Of a stretch of 64,000 nucleotides of DNA, positions 9,083 through 18,631 are shown piece by piece (position 1 is the first letter of the stretch; every line of letters begins with the position of its first letter). The DNA comes from Pseudomonas libanensis. GTDB lineage: Bacteria > Pseudomonadota > Gammaproteobacteria > Pseudomonadales > Pseudomonadaceae. The DNA is taken from NCBI RefSeq assembly GCF_001439685.1, contig NZ_JYLH01000004.1, positions 248,001 through 312,000 on the forward strand, written 5' to 3'. The notes below the pieces were generated by a model that ran no database searches, was not told where the DNA came from, and worked only from the letters and a program-made list of their open reading frames with translations. The position numbers and the translations under genes were made by a program.

Positions 9083-9164
9083 CTGCGATAGCGGTGCGTC
9101 AGTCAGCTAATCCCTTGACTGAATGTCCGTCATCGCAGGCAAGCCAGCTTCCACATTATTTGGA

Positions 9165-9599
9165 TCAGGACTTTTCCAGGTTCGCCAGAATGTGCTCATG
9201 CACCCGCATGCACACCCGCAGATCCTCTTCATTCACCCCTACGAACAACTCATGACGCAAGGCCGTGGCAATGGTCTCGATCTGGTCAATCAGCGGCTGG
9301 GCGGTATCACACAGCAGGATGCGTTTGGCGCGGCGGTCTTCCACCACGGCCTGGCGTTGCACCAGGCCCTGGCCTTCCAGGCTGTCGAGCAGACGCGCCA
9401 GGGTCGGCCCTTCCACGCCGACACTTTGTGCCAATTCACGCTGGGTAGGGGCTTGTGCAAAACGGGCCAAATGCAACAGCACCAGCCATCGCGCCTGGGA
9501 CAAGCCCAGCCCCGCCAGGCGGCGGTCCAGCTCGGCGCGCCAACCTCGGGACATTTGCGCCAATTGCATGCCAAAACGGTGTTGATCGGTTAACGGCAT
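9165..9599 (-). CDS. MarR/SlyA-family transcriptional regulator
   Basis: A 144-residue winged-helix protein. The recognition region PTQRELAQSVGVEGPTLARL (about 51-70) and the wing VEDRRAKRILL (about 86-96) are characteristic. The C-terminal helices give a dimerisation arm. It is monocistronic, downstream of recQ on the same strand, and an 11-bp CTAAT-T-ATTAG palindrome in its upstream region suggests autoregulation. Ligand and targets are unknown. Confidence 0.9.
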   Translation of the reverse strand: MPLTDQHRFGMQLAQMSRGWRAELDRRLAGLGLSQARWLVLLHLARFAQAPTQRELAQSVGVEGPTLARLLDSLEGQGLVQRQAVVEDRRAKRILLCDTAQPLIDQIETIATALRHELFVGVNEEDLRVCMRVHEHILANLEKS

Positions 9600-9635
9600 A
9601 AAAAACTCATGTTTAAGACTGAAAATAAAGTATGG

Positions 9636-9646
9636 CTAATTATTAG
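9636..9646. promoter_or_regulatory. Candidate MarR-type operator
   Basis: CTAAT-T-ATTAG is a perfect odd-length palindrome 37 bp upstream of the MarR gene start and within its promoter region. Short AT-rich palindromes of this type are typical MarR/SlyA sites. The link is inferred. Confidence 0.4.
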
Positions 9647-9720
9647 TCAGCTAAGCATGAGCCATGTCAGTAGGCAAGGCCCCGTATGTACTGATTCGTT
9701 ACATTGTCGTAATTGGCACA

Positions 9721-11850
9721 CTAAATTTCGAATTCCGACTGCAAAGCAGCGCGTACGCAGTACAAAACGCCTTCAGGAACACGTTTGGTGAACAGCGGGG
9801 CGATCTCCGCGACAGGTGGCAATTCGCCTTCTCCATCGAGGAATGCATCCTGGATTTCGCCGAGCAAATCCTCAGGCAAATCAAGGGCCTGCTCCAACGA
9901 CAGTTGCTGCTTGCCGATGGCTTCGGCGAGCAAGGTATACACATTTTTTTCCGAGCATTGCAACTGGCCGGCGATCTGGATCGGGGTCATGCCGGCGCGG
10001 GCCAGGCTGATCAGTTCGTGGCGAATATCGGCCACTTCCTTCGGTGCTTCGGCCTGGCCACCGAGCACTTCGAGGAAGGCTTGGCCGTAACGCTCCAGCT
10101 TGCGCGCACCCACACCGCTGACCCGGGCCATTTCGGCCATGGTGGTAGGTTGTTCGCGAAGCATCTCCAGCAAGGTGGAGTCGGGGAAGATAACGTAGGG
10201 CGGCACGCTGTGTTCCTGTGCCAGTTTGCGCCGCAAGGTGCGCAGGGCTTCCCACTGTTCGCGCTCCTCGCCCCGTACAAGCTGGCTGGCCTGGCTGGTG
10301 CTGCTGCTCTTGGCGGTGGTCTGGGGCTTGAGGTCACGACGCAGCTCCAGGCTCACTTCCCCCTTGAGCAACGGCCGGCAACTGTCATTCAGCCGCAGCC
10401 CGCCGTAGCCCTCGATGTCGATGTCGACCAGGCCACGGGCAACCATCTGCCGGAACAGCGAGCGCCACTCGCCTTCGGCACGGGCCTTGCCAACGCCGTA
10501 GACCGAGAGTTTCTCGTGGCCGAAGCTGCGGATTTTTTCGTTGTCCTTGCCCAGCAAGACATCCACCAGGTGTCCCACGCCATAGCGCTGGCCGGTGCGG
10601 TAGATCGTCGACAATGCCTGGCGCGCCGGCTCGGTGGCGTCCCAGGTCTGCACACCGTCGATGCAGTTATCGCAGTGGCCGCAGGGCTGCGGCATGTCTT
10701 CGTCGAAATAGGCCAGCAGCGTCTGGCGCCGACAGCGGGTCTCTTCACACAACGACAGCATGGCATCGAGCTTGTGCTGCTCCAGGCGCTTATGGCGTTC
10801 GTCGCCTTCGGAGTTCTGCAGCATCTGCTTGAGCATCACCACGTCTTGCAGGCCGTACACCATCCAGGCATCTGCCGGCAGGCCATCACGGCCGGCGCGC
10901 CCGGTTTCCTGGTAATAGGCCTCAAGGGACTTGGGCAGGTCCATGTGCGCGACGAAGCGCACGTTGGATTTGTCGATACCCATGCCGAAGGCGATGGTTG
11001 CCACCATGATCAGACCCTCCTCGTTGAGGAAGCGCTTCTGGTGATAGGCACGCAGATCGTTCGGCAGGCCGGCGTGGTAAGGCAACGCCGGATAGCCCTG
11101 TTCGCAAAGGAACGCGGCGACTTCGTCGACCTTCTTGCGCGACAGGCAATAGACAATGCCCGCATCGCTGCGCCGCTCGGACAGGAATGCCAGCAACTGT
11201 TTACGCGGCTGCTCCTTGGGCACGATGCGGTAGAAAATATTTGGCCGGTCAAAGCTCGACAGGAAACGCTCGGCGTTCTGCAAATGCAGGCGCTCGACGA
11301 TCTCTTCGCGGGTACGTTTGTCGGCGGTGGCGGTCAGGGCGATGCGCGGCACGTCGGGGAACAGTTCCGCCAGTTGGCCAAGCTGCAGGTATTCGCGGCG
11401 GAAATCGTGCCCCCATTGCGATACACAGTGGGCTTCGTCGATGGCGAACAGGGCAATGTCCAGGCCCTGCAGGAAGGACAGCATGCGCGGCTGCACCAGG
11501 CGCTCGGGTGCCAGGTACAACATCTTCACCTCGCCACGCTTGATGCGGGCGGCCAGGTCGCGCTGCTGTTCGGCGCTGAGGGTGGAGTTCAACGACGCAG
11601 CGGCGACACCGAGCTCTTCAAGGGTGGCGACCTGATCGTCCATCAGCGCAATCAGCGGAGACACCACCACGGCCAGGCCATTGCGCAACAGTGCCGGCAC
11701 CTGGAAGCACAAGGATTTGCCGCCACCGGTAGGCATCAGCACCAGGGCATCGCCGCCATTGGCCACGCGCTCAATGATCGCACCCTGGCGGCCACGAAAA
11801 CTGTCGTAGCCGAAGATGTCCTTGAGGACGCGTTGAGCCTGCTCGAGCAT
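9721..11850 (-). CDS. recQ: ATP-dependent DNA helicase RecQ
   Basis: A 3'-5' superfamily 2 helicase acting in recombinational repair. The 709-residue length matches other pseudomonad RecQ proteins. Motif I is MPTGGGKS near residue 45, motif II is DEAH near 142, and motif VI is [10 protein letters not shown] near 325. A zinc-binding cysteine set sits at about 375-400 (CETRCRRQ...CGHCDNC), followed by the winged helix and the HRDC domain near 515-590 ([16 protein letters not shown]). The frame continues upstream, but [20 protein letters not shown] is the family N-terminus and GGAG precedes this ATG by seven bases. Confidence 0.97.
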   Translation of the reverse strand: MLEQAQRVLKDIFGYDSFRGRQGAIIERVANGGDALVLMPTGGGKSLCFQVPALLRNGLAVVVSPLIALMDDQVATLEELGVAAASLNSTLSAEQQRDLAARIKRGEVKMLYLAPERLVQPRMLSFLQGLDIALFAIDEAHCVSQWGHDFRREYLQLGQLAELFPDVPRIALTATADKRTREEIVERLHLQNAERFLSSFDRPNIFYRIVPKEQPRKQLLAFLSERRSDAGIVYCLSRKKVDEVAAFLCEQGYPALPYHAGLPNDLRAYHQKRFLNEEGLIMVATIAFGMGIDKSNVRFVAHMDLPKSLEAYYQETGRAGRDGLPADAWMVYGLQDVVMLKQMLQNSEGDERHKRLEQHKLDAMLSLCEETRCRRQTLLAYFDEDMPQPCGHCDNCIDGVQTWDATEPARQALSTIYRTGQRYGVGHLVDVLLGKDNEKIRSFGHEKLSVYGVGKARAEGEWRSLFRQMVARGLVDIDIEGYGGLRLNDSCRPLLKGEVSLELRRDLKPQTTAKSSSTSQASQLVRGEEREQWEALRTLRRKLAQEHSVPPYVIFPDSTLLEMLREQPTTMAEMARVSGVGARKLERYGQAFLEVLGGQAEAPKEVADIRHELISLARAGMTPIQIAGQLQCSEKNVYTLLAEAIGKQQLSLEQALDLPEDLLGEIQDAFLDGEGELPPVAEIAPLFTKRVPEGVLYCVRAALQSEFEI

Positions 11851-12125
11851 GTAAAACTCCAAAATGGTGCCGAAATCCCTCTGTACAGGCTGGCCGAAAA
11901 AATGCGCTGCCACGGTAAATAATCCGTAAGCGAAGTTTTCCCGGATTGGCGCTGGGCCTGCAGGGGCATCACAAAACGCGGCAGTATACCCGAGCATCAT
12001 CCGCCAAAGGGCGCGCCTGACGAATAGACGCCCACGCTAAAACCGGGCAAATGTGTGGTGCGGCTGGCCTGGGCGCTCAAGAAAGCCTAGAATTCAGCAT
12101 CGTTTATTCCCAAGGTAGCCCTTCA

Positions 12126-12713
12126 ATGTCCTTCGCTGAGCAACTAACCCGCCTGCAAGCCTTCCTCGACGCCGATGAGCTGCATGACGAGGCGCTGGAC
12201 TACGTGGCCGCCCACGGCTACCTGACCGCCCTGTCGATCTCTTCTGACGTCGTGCCGGACCGTGAGTGGATCGACGCCTTGTTCGCCGAAGAGCCTCACT
12301 ACGCCGACGCCGCCCAGCGCGAAGAAATCGAAGCCACCCTGCTGGCCCTCAAGGCCCACATCGGCCGCCAGTTGGCCTCCGATGAGGAATTCGAGCTGCC
12401 ATGCGACCTGGACCTGGGCGAAGAGCCGGACGACTCCGACCTGCGCGGCTGGTGCATCGGTTTCATGGAAGGCGTGTTCCTGCGCGAAGCCGCCTGGTTC
12501 GAAACCGCCGAGGAAGAAGTCAGCGAAATGCTGCTGCCGATCATGGTCGGTTCCGGCCTGTTCGACGACCAGCCGGAGTTCGCTGACATCGCCGCCGACG
12601 CCAACCTGATGGACGATATGATCGTACAGATCCCGGAAGCCCTCACCGCGCTGTACCTGCTGTGCAACGCGCCTGACGAAAAACCGGCGATCCTCAAGCC
12701 ACGTCACCACTGA
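12126..12713 (+). CDS. YecA/UPF0149-family protein
   Basis: A 195-residue acidic helical protein of the YecA family: LDYVAAHGYLTALSISSDVV near residues 20-40 and RGWCIGFMEGVFLREAAWF near 107-125 are hallmark segments. The C-terminal SEC-C zinc motif found in some members is absent. The function is unknown. AAGG precedes the ATG. A longer reading from 12051 is unlikely, because its extra residues do not resemble the family. Confidence 0.88.
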   Translation: MSFAEQLTRLQAFLDADELHDEALDYVAAHGYLTALSISSDVVPDREWIDALFAEEPHYADAAQREEIEATLLALKAHIGRQLASDEEFELPCDLDLGEEPDDSDLRGWCIGFMEGVFLREAAWFETAEEEVSEMLLPIMVGSGLFDDQPEFADIAADANLMDDMIVQIPEALTALYLLCNAPDEKPAILKPRHH

Positions 12714-12733
12714 GTCGCTTGCCCGTGGCACCC

Positions 12734-13117
12734 ATGGGCAACCGCTCGCTGCTCCTGCGCTATGCGCTGCTGGCCATTGGCTGGCTCAGCGTAGCGCTGG
12801 GAGTGATAGGCATTTTCCTACCGGTATTGCCGACCACGCCCTTCCTTCTGCTCGCCGCCGCCTGCTTTGCTCGAAGCTCCCCGCGTTTCTATCGCTGGCT
12901 GGTTGAGCACCCGCGCCTGGGCCCCTGGATCCGTGACTACCTGGACGGCAATGGCATCCCGCTCAAAGGCAAGGCCTACGCCATCGGCTTGATGTGGTTG
13001 AGCATCGCGATCTCCTGCTATCTGGTACCCCTGCCCTGGGCACGCGGCTTCATGCTGACCAGTGCGGTACTGGTGACGATCTACATCCTGCGCCAGAAAA
13101 CCCTGCCACCGCGCTGA
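12734..13117 (+). CDS. DUF454 (YbaN-like) inner-membrane protein
   Basis: A 127-residue protein with about three hydrophobic helices. The DUF454 signature LGVIGIFLPVLPTTPFLLLA is followed by CFARSSPRFYRWL and HPRLGPWI. The function is unknown. TTG (12719) and GTG (12725) starts also exist; the ATG at 12734 gives the usual MGNRSLLLRYALL start. It lies 20 bp after the YecA gene, so co-transcription is likely. Confidence 0.88.
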   Translation: MGNRSLLLRYALLAIGWLSVALGVIGIFLPVLPTTPFLLLAAACFARSSPRFYRWLVEHPRLGPWIRDYLDGNGIPLKGKAYAIGLMWLSIAISCYLVPLPWARGFMLTSAVLVTIYILRQKTLPPR

Positions 13118-13234
13118 CGCACCTGCGACATTAGATCCCACACGACCTTGGTCGACACTGACTAACCCCAGGCATCATGCGAGACTGTCCAACCGGGCCT
13201 GGAGTGCCTGGGTGTTCTTATGCTCGGAGTTACC

Positions 13235-16200
13235 ATGACGCTGTCCAGCGGGCTGATTGCCGCCGTTGCCCTGGCCTATATGGCCATTATGTTTGCCATT
13301 GCCTTTTACGGTGACCGCCGCCATGCGCCGCTGCCACCGCGTGTGCGTGGGTGGGTCTACAGTTTGTCGCTGGCCGTGTACTGCACCAGCTGGACTTTCT
13401 TTGGCGCTGTAGGCCAGGCCGCCGAACAGTTGTGGGCATTTTTACCGATCTACCTGGGGCCAGTGCTATTGCTGGTGTTGGCACCTTGGGTGCTGCAGAA
13501 GATGATCCTGATCAGCAAGCAGGAAAACATCACGTCGATTGCCGACTTTATCGCCGCCCGCTACGGCAAATCCCAGTCCCTGGCGGTGGTGGTGGCGTTG
13601 ATCTGCCTGGTCGGCGTGCTGCCCTATATCGCGTTGCAACTCAAAGGCATCGTACTGGGGGTAAACCTGTTGATCGGCGCCGGCCCCGACACCACCGGCA
13701 CCCGGGCCCAGGACACGGCCTTGATCGTGTCCCTGGTGTTGGCGCTGTTTACCATCGTGTTTGGTACGCGCAACCTCGACGCCACCGAACACCATCGCGG
13801 CATGGTGCTGGCGATTGCGTTTGAGTCCCTGGTCAAGCTGTTTGCTTTTCTTGCCGTCGGTGCATTTGTCACCTACGGCTTGTACGACGGTTTCGGCGAC
13901 CTGTTCAGCCAGGCAATGCTCGCGCCACGCCTGGAGGAATATTGGAAAGAGACCATCAATTGGCCCTCAATGGTGGTACAGACCGGCGTCGCCATGATGG
14001 CGATTATCTGCCTGCCACGGCAATTCCATGTGACCGTAGTTGAAAACATCGACCCCCAGGATCTGCGCCTGGCCAAATGGGTGTTTCCGGCCTACTTGAT
14101 CCTGGCTGCACTGTTCGTGGTGCCCATCGCCCTCGGTGGCAAGTTGCTGCTGCCTGGCTCGGTGCTGCCAGACTCCTATGTGATCAGCCTGCCAATGGCC
14201 CAGGCCCATCCAGCGCTCGCTGTGCTGGCATTCATTGGCGGTGCATCGGCCGCCACCGGCATGGTGATCGTGGCCAGCATCGCCTTGTCGACGATGGTTT
14301 CCAACGACATGCTGCTGCCCTGGCTGTTACGGCGCTCCAGTGCCGAGCGGCCATTTGAAGTATTCCGCCACTGGATGCTCTCGGTACGCCGGGTGAGCAT
14401 CGTGATCATCCTGCTGCTGGCGTATGTGAGCTACCGCCTGCTGGGATCTACCGCCAGCCTGGCTACCATCGGCCAGATCGCCTTTGCCGCCGTGACCCAA
14501 CTGGCCCCGGCAATGCTCGGCGCACTCTACTGGAAGCAGGCCAACCGCCGGGGCGTCTTTGCCGGCTTGGCGGCGGGTACATTCCTGTGGTTCTACACCT
14601 TGGTCCTACCAGTTACCGCGAAAAGCCTGGGTTGGTCGCTCAGCCTTTTCCCAGGCCTGACCTGGATGCATTCCCACCCGTTCGGGCTGTCGGTGACGTC
14701 GTTGACCTTGGGCACCGTGTTTTCCCTGGCGGGTAACTTCACCTTGTTCGTGTGGGTGTCAATGCTGTCACGCACACGGGTGTCCGAACACTGGCAGGCC
14801 GGGCGTTTCATCGGCCAGGAAATCAGCCAGCGCGCCAATGCCCGGTCCATGTTGTCGGTGCAGATCAGCGACCTGCTCAGCCTGGCGGCACGCTTTGTCG
14901 GCGAAGAACGTGCCCAGCAGAGCTTTATCCGCTTCGCCTACCGCCAGGGCAAAGGCTTCAACCCCAACCAGAATGCCGACAACGATTGGATCGCCCATAC
15001 CGAACGCTTGCTGGCGGGCGTACTGGGTGCCTCTTCGACGCGAGCCGTGGTGAAAGCGGCGATTGAAGGGCGGGAAATGCAGCTGGAGGATGTCGTACGG
15101 ATCGCCGACGAGGCCTCCGAGGTACTGCAGTTCAACCGTGCCCTGCTGCAAGGCGCCATCGAGAACATTACCCAGGGCATCAGCGTGGTGGACCAGTCCC
15201 TCAAACTGGTGGCTTGGAACCGGCGCTACCTGGAGCTGTTCAACTACCCGGACGGTCTGATCAGCGTCGGCCGGCCGATTGCCGACATCATTCGCTACAA
15301 CGCCGAGCGCGGCTTGTGCGGGCCTGGCGAGGCAGAGGTGCACGTGGCGCGCCGCCTGCATTGGATGCGCCAGGGCCGTGCGCATACCTCCGAGCGCCTG
15401 TTTCCCAATGGTCGGGTGATCGAACTGATCGGCAACCCGATGCCCGGCGGCGGCTTTGTCATGAGTTTCACCGACATCACCGCGTTCCGCGAAGCCGAAC
15501 AAGCGCTGACCGAGGCCAACGAGGGGCTGGAGCAGCGGGTCACCGAACGCACCCATGAACTGTCGCAGCTCAATGTGGCCCTCACCGACGCCAAGGGCGT
15601 GGCCGAGTCCGCCAGTCAATCGAAGACGCGATTCCTGGCGGCGGTGAGCCACGATCTGATGCAACCGCTGAACGCCGCACGGCTGTTCTCCGCCGCCCTC
15701 TCCCATCAGCACGACGGCCTGTCCAGCGAGGCACGGCAGTTGGTGCAGCACCTGGACAGCTCGTTGCGTTCGGCCGAAGACCTGATCAGCGACCTGTTGG
15801 ATATCTCCCGCCTGGAAAACGGCAAGATCAATCCACAACGCCAGCCCTTTGTACTCAATGAGCTGTTCGACACCCTGGGCGCTGAGTTCAAGGCGCTGGC
15901 CCATGAGCAAGGCTTGCGATTCCGTTGGCGCGGCAGCCGCTTGCGGGTGGACAGCGACATCAAGTTGCTACGGCGGATCCTGCAGAACTTTCTGACCAAT
16001 GCCTTCCGTTATGCCGACGGCCCAGTGCTGCTTGGCGTACGTCGACGCCAGGGCGAACTGTGCCTGGAGGTCTGGGATCGCGGCCCTGGCATTCCGCTGG
16101 ATAAACAGAAGGTGATTTTCGAAGAGTTCAAGCGCCTGGACAGCCACCAGACCCGGGCTGAAAAGGGTCTGGGCCTGGGCCTGGCGATTGCCGACGGCTT

Positions 16201-16705
16201 GTGCCGCGTGCTGGGCCATCAATTGAGCGTGCGCTCCTGGCCGGGCAAGGGCAGCGTCTTCAGCGTGTGCGTGCCGCTGGCGCGCAACCAGGCCAGCCCG
16301 CAACCCAAGGCGCCGACGGAAAACGGCCTGCCCTTGAGCGGGGCCCGGGTGCTGTGTGTGGATAACGAGGAGAGCATCCTGATTGGCATGCGCAGCCTGC
16401 TCACACGCTGGGGGTGCGAAGTCTGGACCGCTGCCAATCAGGCCCAATGTGCGGCACTGCTGGCCGACGGCATGCGCCCGCAACTGGCACTGGTGGATTA
16501 CCACCTGGACCACGGCGAAACCGGCACCGAGCTGATGGGCTGGCTACGGGCGCAACTGGCTGAGCCGATTCCCGGCGTGGTGATCAGCGCCGACGGGCGC
16601 CCGGAGATGGTCGCCGAGGTGCATGGCGCGGGGTTGGATTACCTGGCAAAGCCCGTGAAGCCGGCGGCGTTGCGGGCACTGTTGAGCAGGCACCTGCCCC
16701 TGTAA
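13235..16705 (+). CDS. Hybrid sensor histidine kinase with sodium/solute-symporter sensor domain and receiver domain
   Basis: A 1156-residue multidomain membrane protein. Residues about 1-500 form an SLC5-type sodium/solute symporter with about 13 membrane helices. A PAS domain follows at about 640-760, then a coiled coil near 765-790. The HisKA domain has H806 in SHDLMQPLNAARLF. The ATPase carries the N box RRILQNFLTNAFRYAD, D box DRGPGIP and G box GLGLGLAIADG. The C-terminal receiver has D1088 in VDYHLDHG and K1139. It resembles CbrA in having a transporter as sensor, but adds a receiver. GGAG precedes the ATG at 13235; an upstream ATG at 13220 lacks one. No partner regulator is adjacent. 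Confidence 0.92.
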   Translation: MTLSSGLIAAVALAYMAIMFAIAFYGDRRHAPLPPRVRGWVYSLSLAVYCTSWTFFGAVGQAAEQLWAFLPIYLGPVLLLVLAPWVLQKMILISKQENITSIADFIAARYGKSQSLAVVVALICLVGVLPYIALQLKGIVLGVNLLIGAGPDTTGTRAQDTALIVSLVLALFTIVFGTRNLDATEHHRGMVLAIAFESLVKLFAFLAVGAFVTYGLYDGFGDLFSQAMLAPRLEEYWKETINWPSMVVQTGVAMMAIICLPRQFHVTVVENIDPQDLRLAKWVFPAYLILAALFVVPIALGGKLLLPGSVLPDSYVISLPMAQAHPALAVLAFIGGASAATGMVIVASIALSTMVSNDMLLPWLLRRSSAERPFEVFRHWMLSVRRVSIVIILLLAYVSYRLLGSTASLATIGQIAFAAVTQLAPAMLGALYWKQANRRGVFAGLAAGTFLWFYTLVLPVTAKSLGWSLSLFPGLTWMHSHPFGLSVTSLTLGTVFSLAGNFTLFVWVSMLSRTRVSEHWQAGRFIGQEISQRANARSMLSVQISDLLSLAARFVGEERAQQSFIRFAYRQGKGFNPNQNADNDWIAHTERLLAGVLGASSTRAVVKAAIEGREMQLEDVVRIADEASEVLQFNRALLQGAIENITQGISVVDQSLKLVAWNRRYLELFNYPDGLISVGRPIADIIRYNAERGLCGPGEAEVHVARRLHWMRQGRAHTSERLFPNGRVIELIGNPMPGGGFVMSFTDITAFREAEQALTEANEGLEQRVTERTHELSQLNVALTDAKGVAESASQSKTRFLAAVSHDLMQPLNAARLFSAALSHQHDGLSSEARQLVQHLDSSLRSAEDLISDLLDISRLENGKINPQRQPFVLNELFDTLGAEFKALAHEQGLRFRWRGSRLRVDSDIKLLRRILQNFLTNAFRYADGPVLLGVRRRQGELCLEVWDRGPGIPLDKQKVIFEEFKRLDSHQTRAEKGLGLGLAIADGLCRVLGHQLSVRSWPGKGSVFSVCVPLARNQASPQPKAPTENGLPLSGARVLCVDNEESILIGMRSLLTRWGCEVWTAANQAQCAALLADGMRPQLALVDYHLDHGETGTELMGWLRAQLAEPIPGVVISADGRPEMVAEVHGAGLDYLAKPVKPAALRALLSRHLPL

Positions 16706-16726
16706 AAGGGTCGTACTCGGTCAAAA

Positions 16727-16757
16727 TGTGGGAGGGGGCTTACTCCCTCCCACATTT
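16727..16757. repeat. Single palindromic REP-like hairpin
   Basis: TGTGGGAGGG and CCCTCCCACA form a 10-bp stem around an 11-base loop, between the convergent sensor kinase and rmuC genes. It may also serve as a transcription terminator for either side. Confidence 0.75.
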
Positions 16758-16767
16758 GGCCCCAGGT

Positions 16768-18261
16768 CTATTCGGGGAGATGCGCCACGCCATCCGAATC
16801 TGTCATCGCCCGCTCCAGCAGGTCCGCCGGCAGGCTTTTGCTGGCACGGGCACCGAGCAGCCTTAGTTGCTCGGTACGACTGACCAGATTCCCACGCCCA
16901 TCCGTCAGTTTGTTTCGCGCCGCGCTGTAAGCCTTGTCCAACTGCTGCAACCGATTGCCCACTTCGTCCAAGTCCTGGATAAACAACACGAATTTGTCGT
17001 ACAGCCAACCGGCGCGTTCGGCAATTTCCCGGGCGTTCTGGCTCTGGCGCTCCTGCTTCCACAGGCTGTCGATCACCCGCAGGGTGGCGAGCAAAGTCGT
17101 GGGGCTGACGATCACGATATGGCGGTCGAAGGCTTCCTGGAACAGGTTCGGCTCGGCCTGCAAGGCAGCGGAAAACGCCGCTTCGATCGGCACGAACAGC
17201 AGGACGAAATCCAGGCTGTGCAAGCCTTCCAGGCGCTTGTAATCCTTGCCGGCCAAGCCTTTGACGTGATTACGCAGGGACAATACATGCTGCTTCAAAG
17301 CGGCCTGGCCAATCACCTCGTCGTCCGCCGCGACATACTGTTGATAGGCGGTCAAGCTGACCTTGGAGTCGACCACCACCTGCTTGTCACCCGGCAACAT
17401 GATCAGTACGTCCGGCTGGAAACGCTCGCCATCCGGGCCTTTGAGGCTGACCTGGGTCTGGTATTCTCGGCCTTTCTCCAGGCCTGCGTGCTCCAGCACC
17501 CGCTCAAGGATCAGCTCACCCCAGTTGCCCTGGGTTTTCTGGCCCTTGAGGGCACGGGTCAGGTTGGTGGCTTCATCCGACAGGCGCAGGTTCAGTTGCT
17601 GCAAGCGCTCTAGCTCCTTGGCCAGGGAAAAGCGTTCGCGGGCTTCGTTCTGGTAGCTTTCTTCAACGCGTTTCTCGAAGGACTGGATGCGCTCCTTGAG
17701 CGGATCGAGCAGTTGGCCCAGGCGTTCCTGGCTGGTTTCAGCAAAGCGCTGCTCACGCTCATCGAAGATTTTGCCGGCCAGCTCGGCGAACTGCGCACGC
17801 AGCTCATCCCGTGAGCCTTGCAGGTCAGCGAGGCGTTGTTGATGGCTTTCTTGTTGCTCGCGCAGTTCCGCGCTCAGGGCCGCGGCCAGCGCGTCGAGAC
17901 GCCGCAGCTCGGTTTCCTTGGCACTGCGGTCGAGGTTCCAGGCGTGGGCGGCATCGCGGGCGTTATCGCGGTCGATCTGCAAGAGCTCGACTTCGCGGCG
18001 CAAGGCAGCCAGGTCGGCCTGCTTGGCGGCATTGGCGTGGCTCAGGTCACTGATCTCATCGCGACTGGCGTCCAACTGGGCAGCGAGCCCTTCCTGGGCC
18101 AATTGCGCGGTCGCCAGGCGCTCTTCCAGCAGTTCCCAGCCGGTAGCGCGTGCGCTCAGACGTCGCTGGAGTTGCCAGCACAGCGCCAATAAAGGTACTG
18201 CTGCGCCAACAAGCCCCAAGGCGATACTGGTCCAGTCAACTACCATAGCCATTTCTGCCAT
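16768..18261 (-). CDS. rmuC: DNA recombination protein RmuC
   Basis: A 497-residue protein with an N-terminal membrane helix (about 9-27), a long coiled coil (about 30-215) and the RmuC nuclease-like domain (about 225-440: TQGNWGELILERVLEHAGL, PDVLIMLPGDKQVVVDSKVSL, LDFVLLFVPIEAAF). RmuC limits DNA inversions and is related to PD-(D/E)xK nucleases; DSK here fits that core. Several nearby in-frame starts exist (GTG 18264, ATG 18261, ATG 18252, ATG 18246), so the true N-terminus is uncertain by a few residues. Confidence 0.92.
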   Translation of the reverse strand: MAEMAMVVDWTSIALGLVGAAVPLLALCWQLQRRLSARATGWELLEERLATAQLAQEGLAAQLDASRDEISDLSHANAAKQADLAALRREVELLQIDRDNARDAAHAWNLDRSAKETELRRLDALAAALSAELREQQESHQQRLADLQGSRDELRAQFAELAGKIFDEREQRFAETSQERLGQLLDPLKERIQSFEKRVEESYQNEARERFSLAKELERLQQLNLRLSDEATNLTRALKGQKTQGNWGELILERVLEHAGLEKGREYQTQVSLKGPDGERFQPDVLIMLPGDKQVVVDSKVSLTAYQQYVAADDEVIGQAALKQHVLSLRNHVKGLAGKDYKRLEGLHSLDFVLLFVPIEAAFSAALQAEPNLFQEAFDRHIVIVSPTTLLATLRVIDSLWKQERQSQNAREIAERAGWLYDKFVLFIQDLDEVGNRLQQLDKAYSAARNKLTDGRGNLVSRTEQLRLLGARASKSLPADLLERAMTDSDGVAHLPE

Positions 18262-18307
18262 CACCGAAAAAAAACAAGGGTAACCAAGCGCAGGGCTGGA
18301 GGACAGC

Positions 18308-18631
18308 TCAGTCTTCGACCTGCCCCAGTTCGCGCTGGGCGCGACGGTCGCCGGCGCGGGCGGCCGAGCGCAGCAGGTCGTGGCCGATACGGCGGTCGCG
18401 GGCGTTTCCGCATTCCCGACACATCAGTTGGCCCAGGCGACTCTGCGCGGCCACTACCCCTTCCCGGGCTGGCTGTTTGAGCAAGCGTCCAGCGAAGTGC
18501 TTGATGTTGGTACTTTGCCCCAGGCGAGGGCTATCGAGCAGCCACAAGGCGACCTTCAAGGAGAAACGCTTGGGAGCGGTAACAGTTTGAGGAGTGTCGG
18601 TAACAGAAGGTGATACTGAGCGAAACTTCAT
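18308..18631 (-). CDS. Small protein of unknown function, possible Sel1-like fragment
   Basis: A 107-residue basic protein starting MKFRSVSPSV. The C-terminal half has helical segments such as PAREGVVAAQSRLGQLM and DRRIGHDLLRSAARAGDRRAQ, which resemble one or two degenerate Sel1/TPR repeats (A..G...AQ..LG pattern). Two cysteines (MCRECGNARDRR) could bind a metal or be incidental. There is no clear ribosome site before the ATG, and the frame is open upstream, but the upstream residues look non-coding. It lies about 45 bp downstream of the region encoding the rmuC start, in the same direction. Confidence 0.6.
   Translation of the reverse strand: MKFRSVSPSVTDTPQTVTAPKRFSLKVALWLLDSPRLGQSTNIKHFAGRLLKQPAREGVVAAQSRLGQLMCRECGNARDRRIGHDLLRSAARAGDRRAQRELGQVED

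Larger units (their letters stand above)
8448..9164. other. Gene-free block of 717 bp filled with repeats
   Basis: No credible coding sequence is present. From left to right it holds a REP at 8470-8494, the left arm of a long-range inverted repeat (8496-8514), a folded repeat (8528-8829), three REP-like palindrome arms near 8877-8901, 8949-8975 and 9019-9043, the right inverted-repeat arm (9064-9082), and another REP arm at 9131-9155. Short open frames over the folded repeat give low-complexity Arg/Ser/Pro peptides. Confidence 0.85.

Noticed and set aside
9664-11922. Very long plus-strand open frame opposite recQ
   Set aside because: It is the antisense shadow of recQ in GC-rich DNA. Its product is His/Gln/Leu-rich with no domain, while the minus strand encodes all RecQ motifs.
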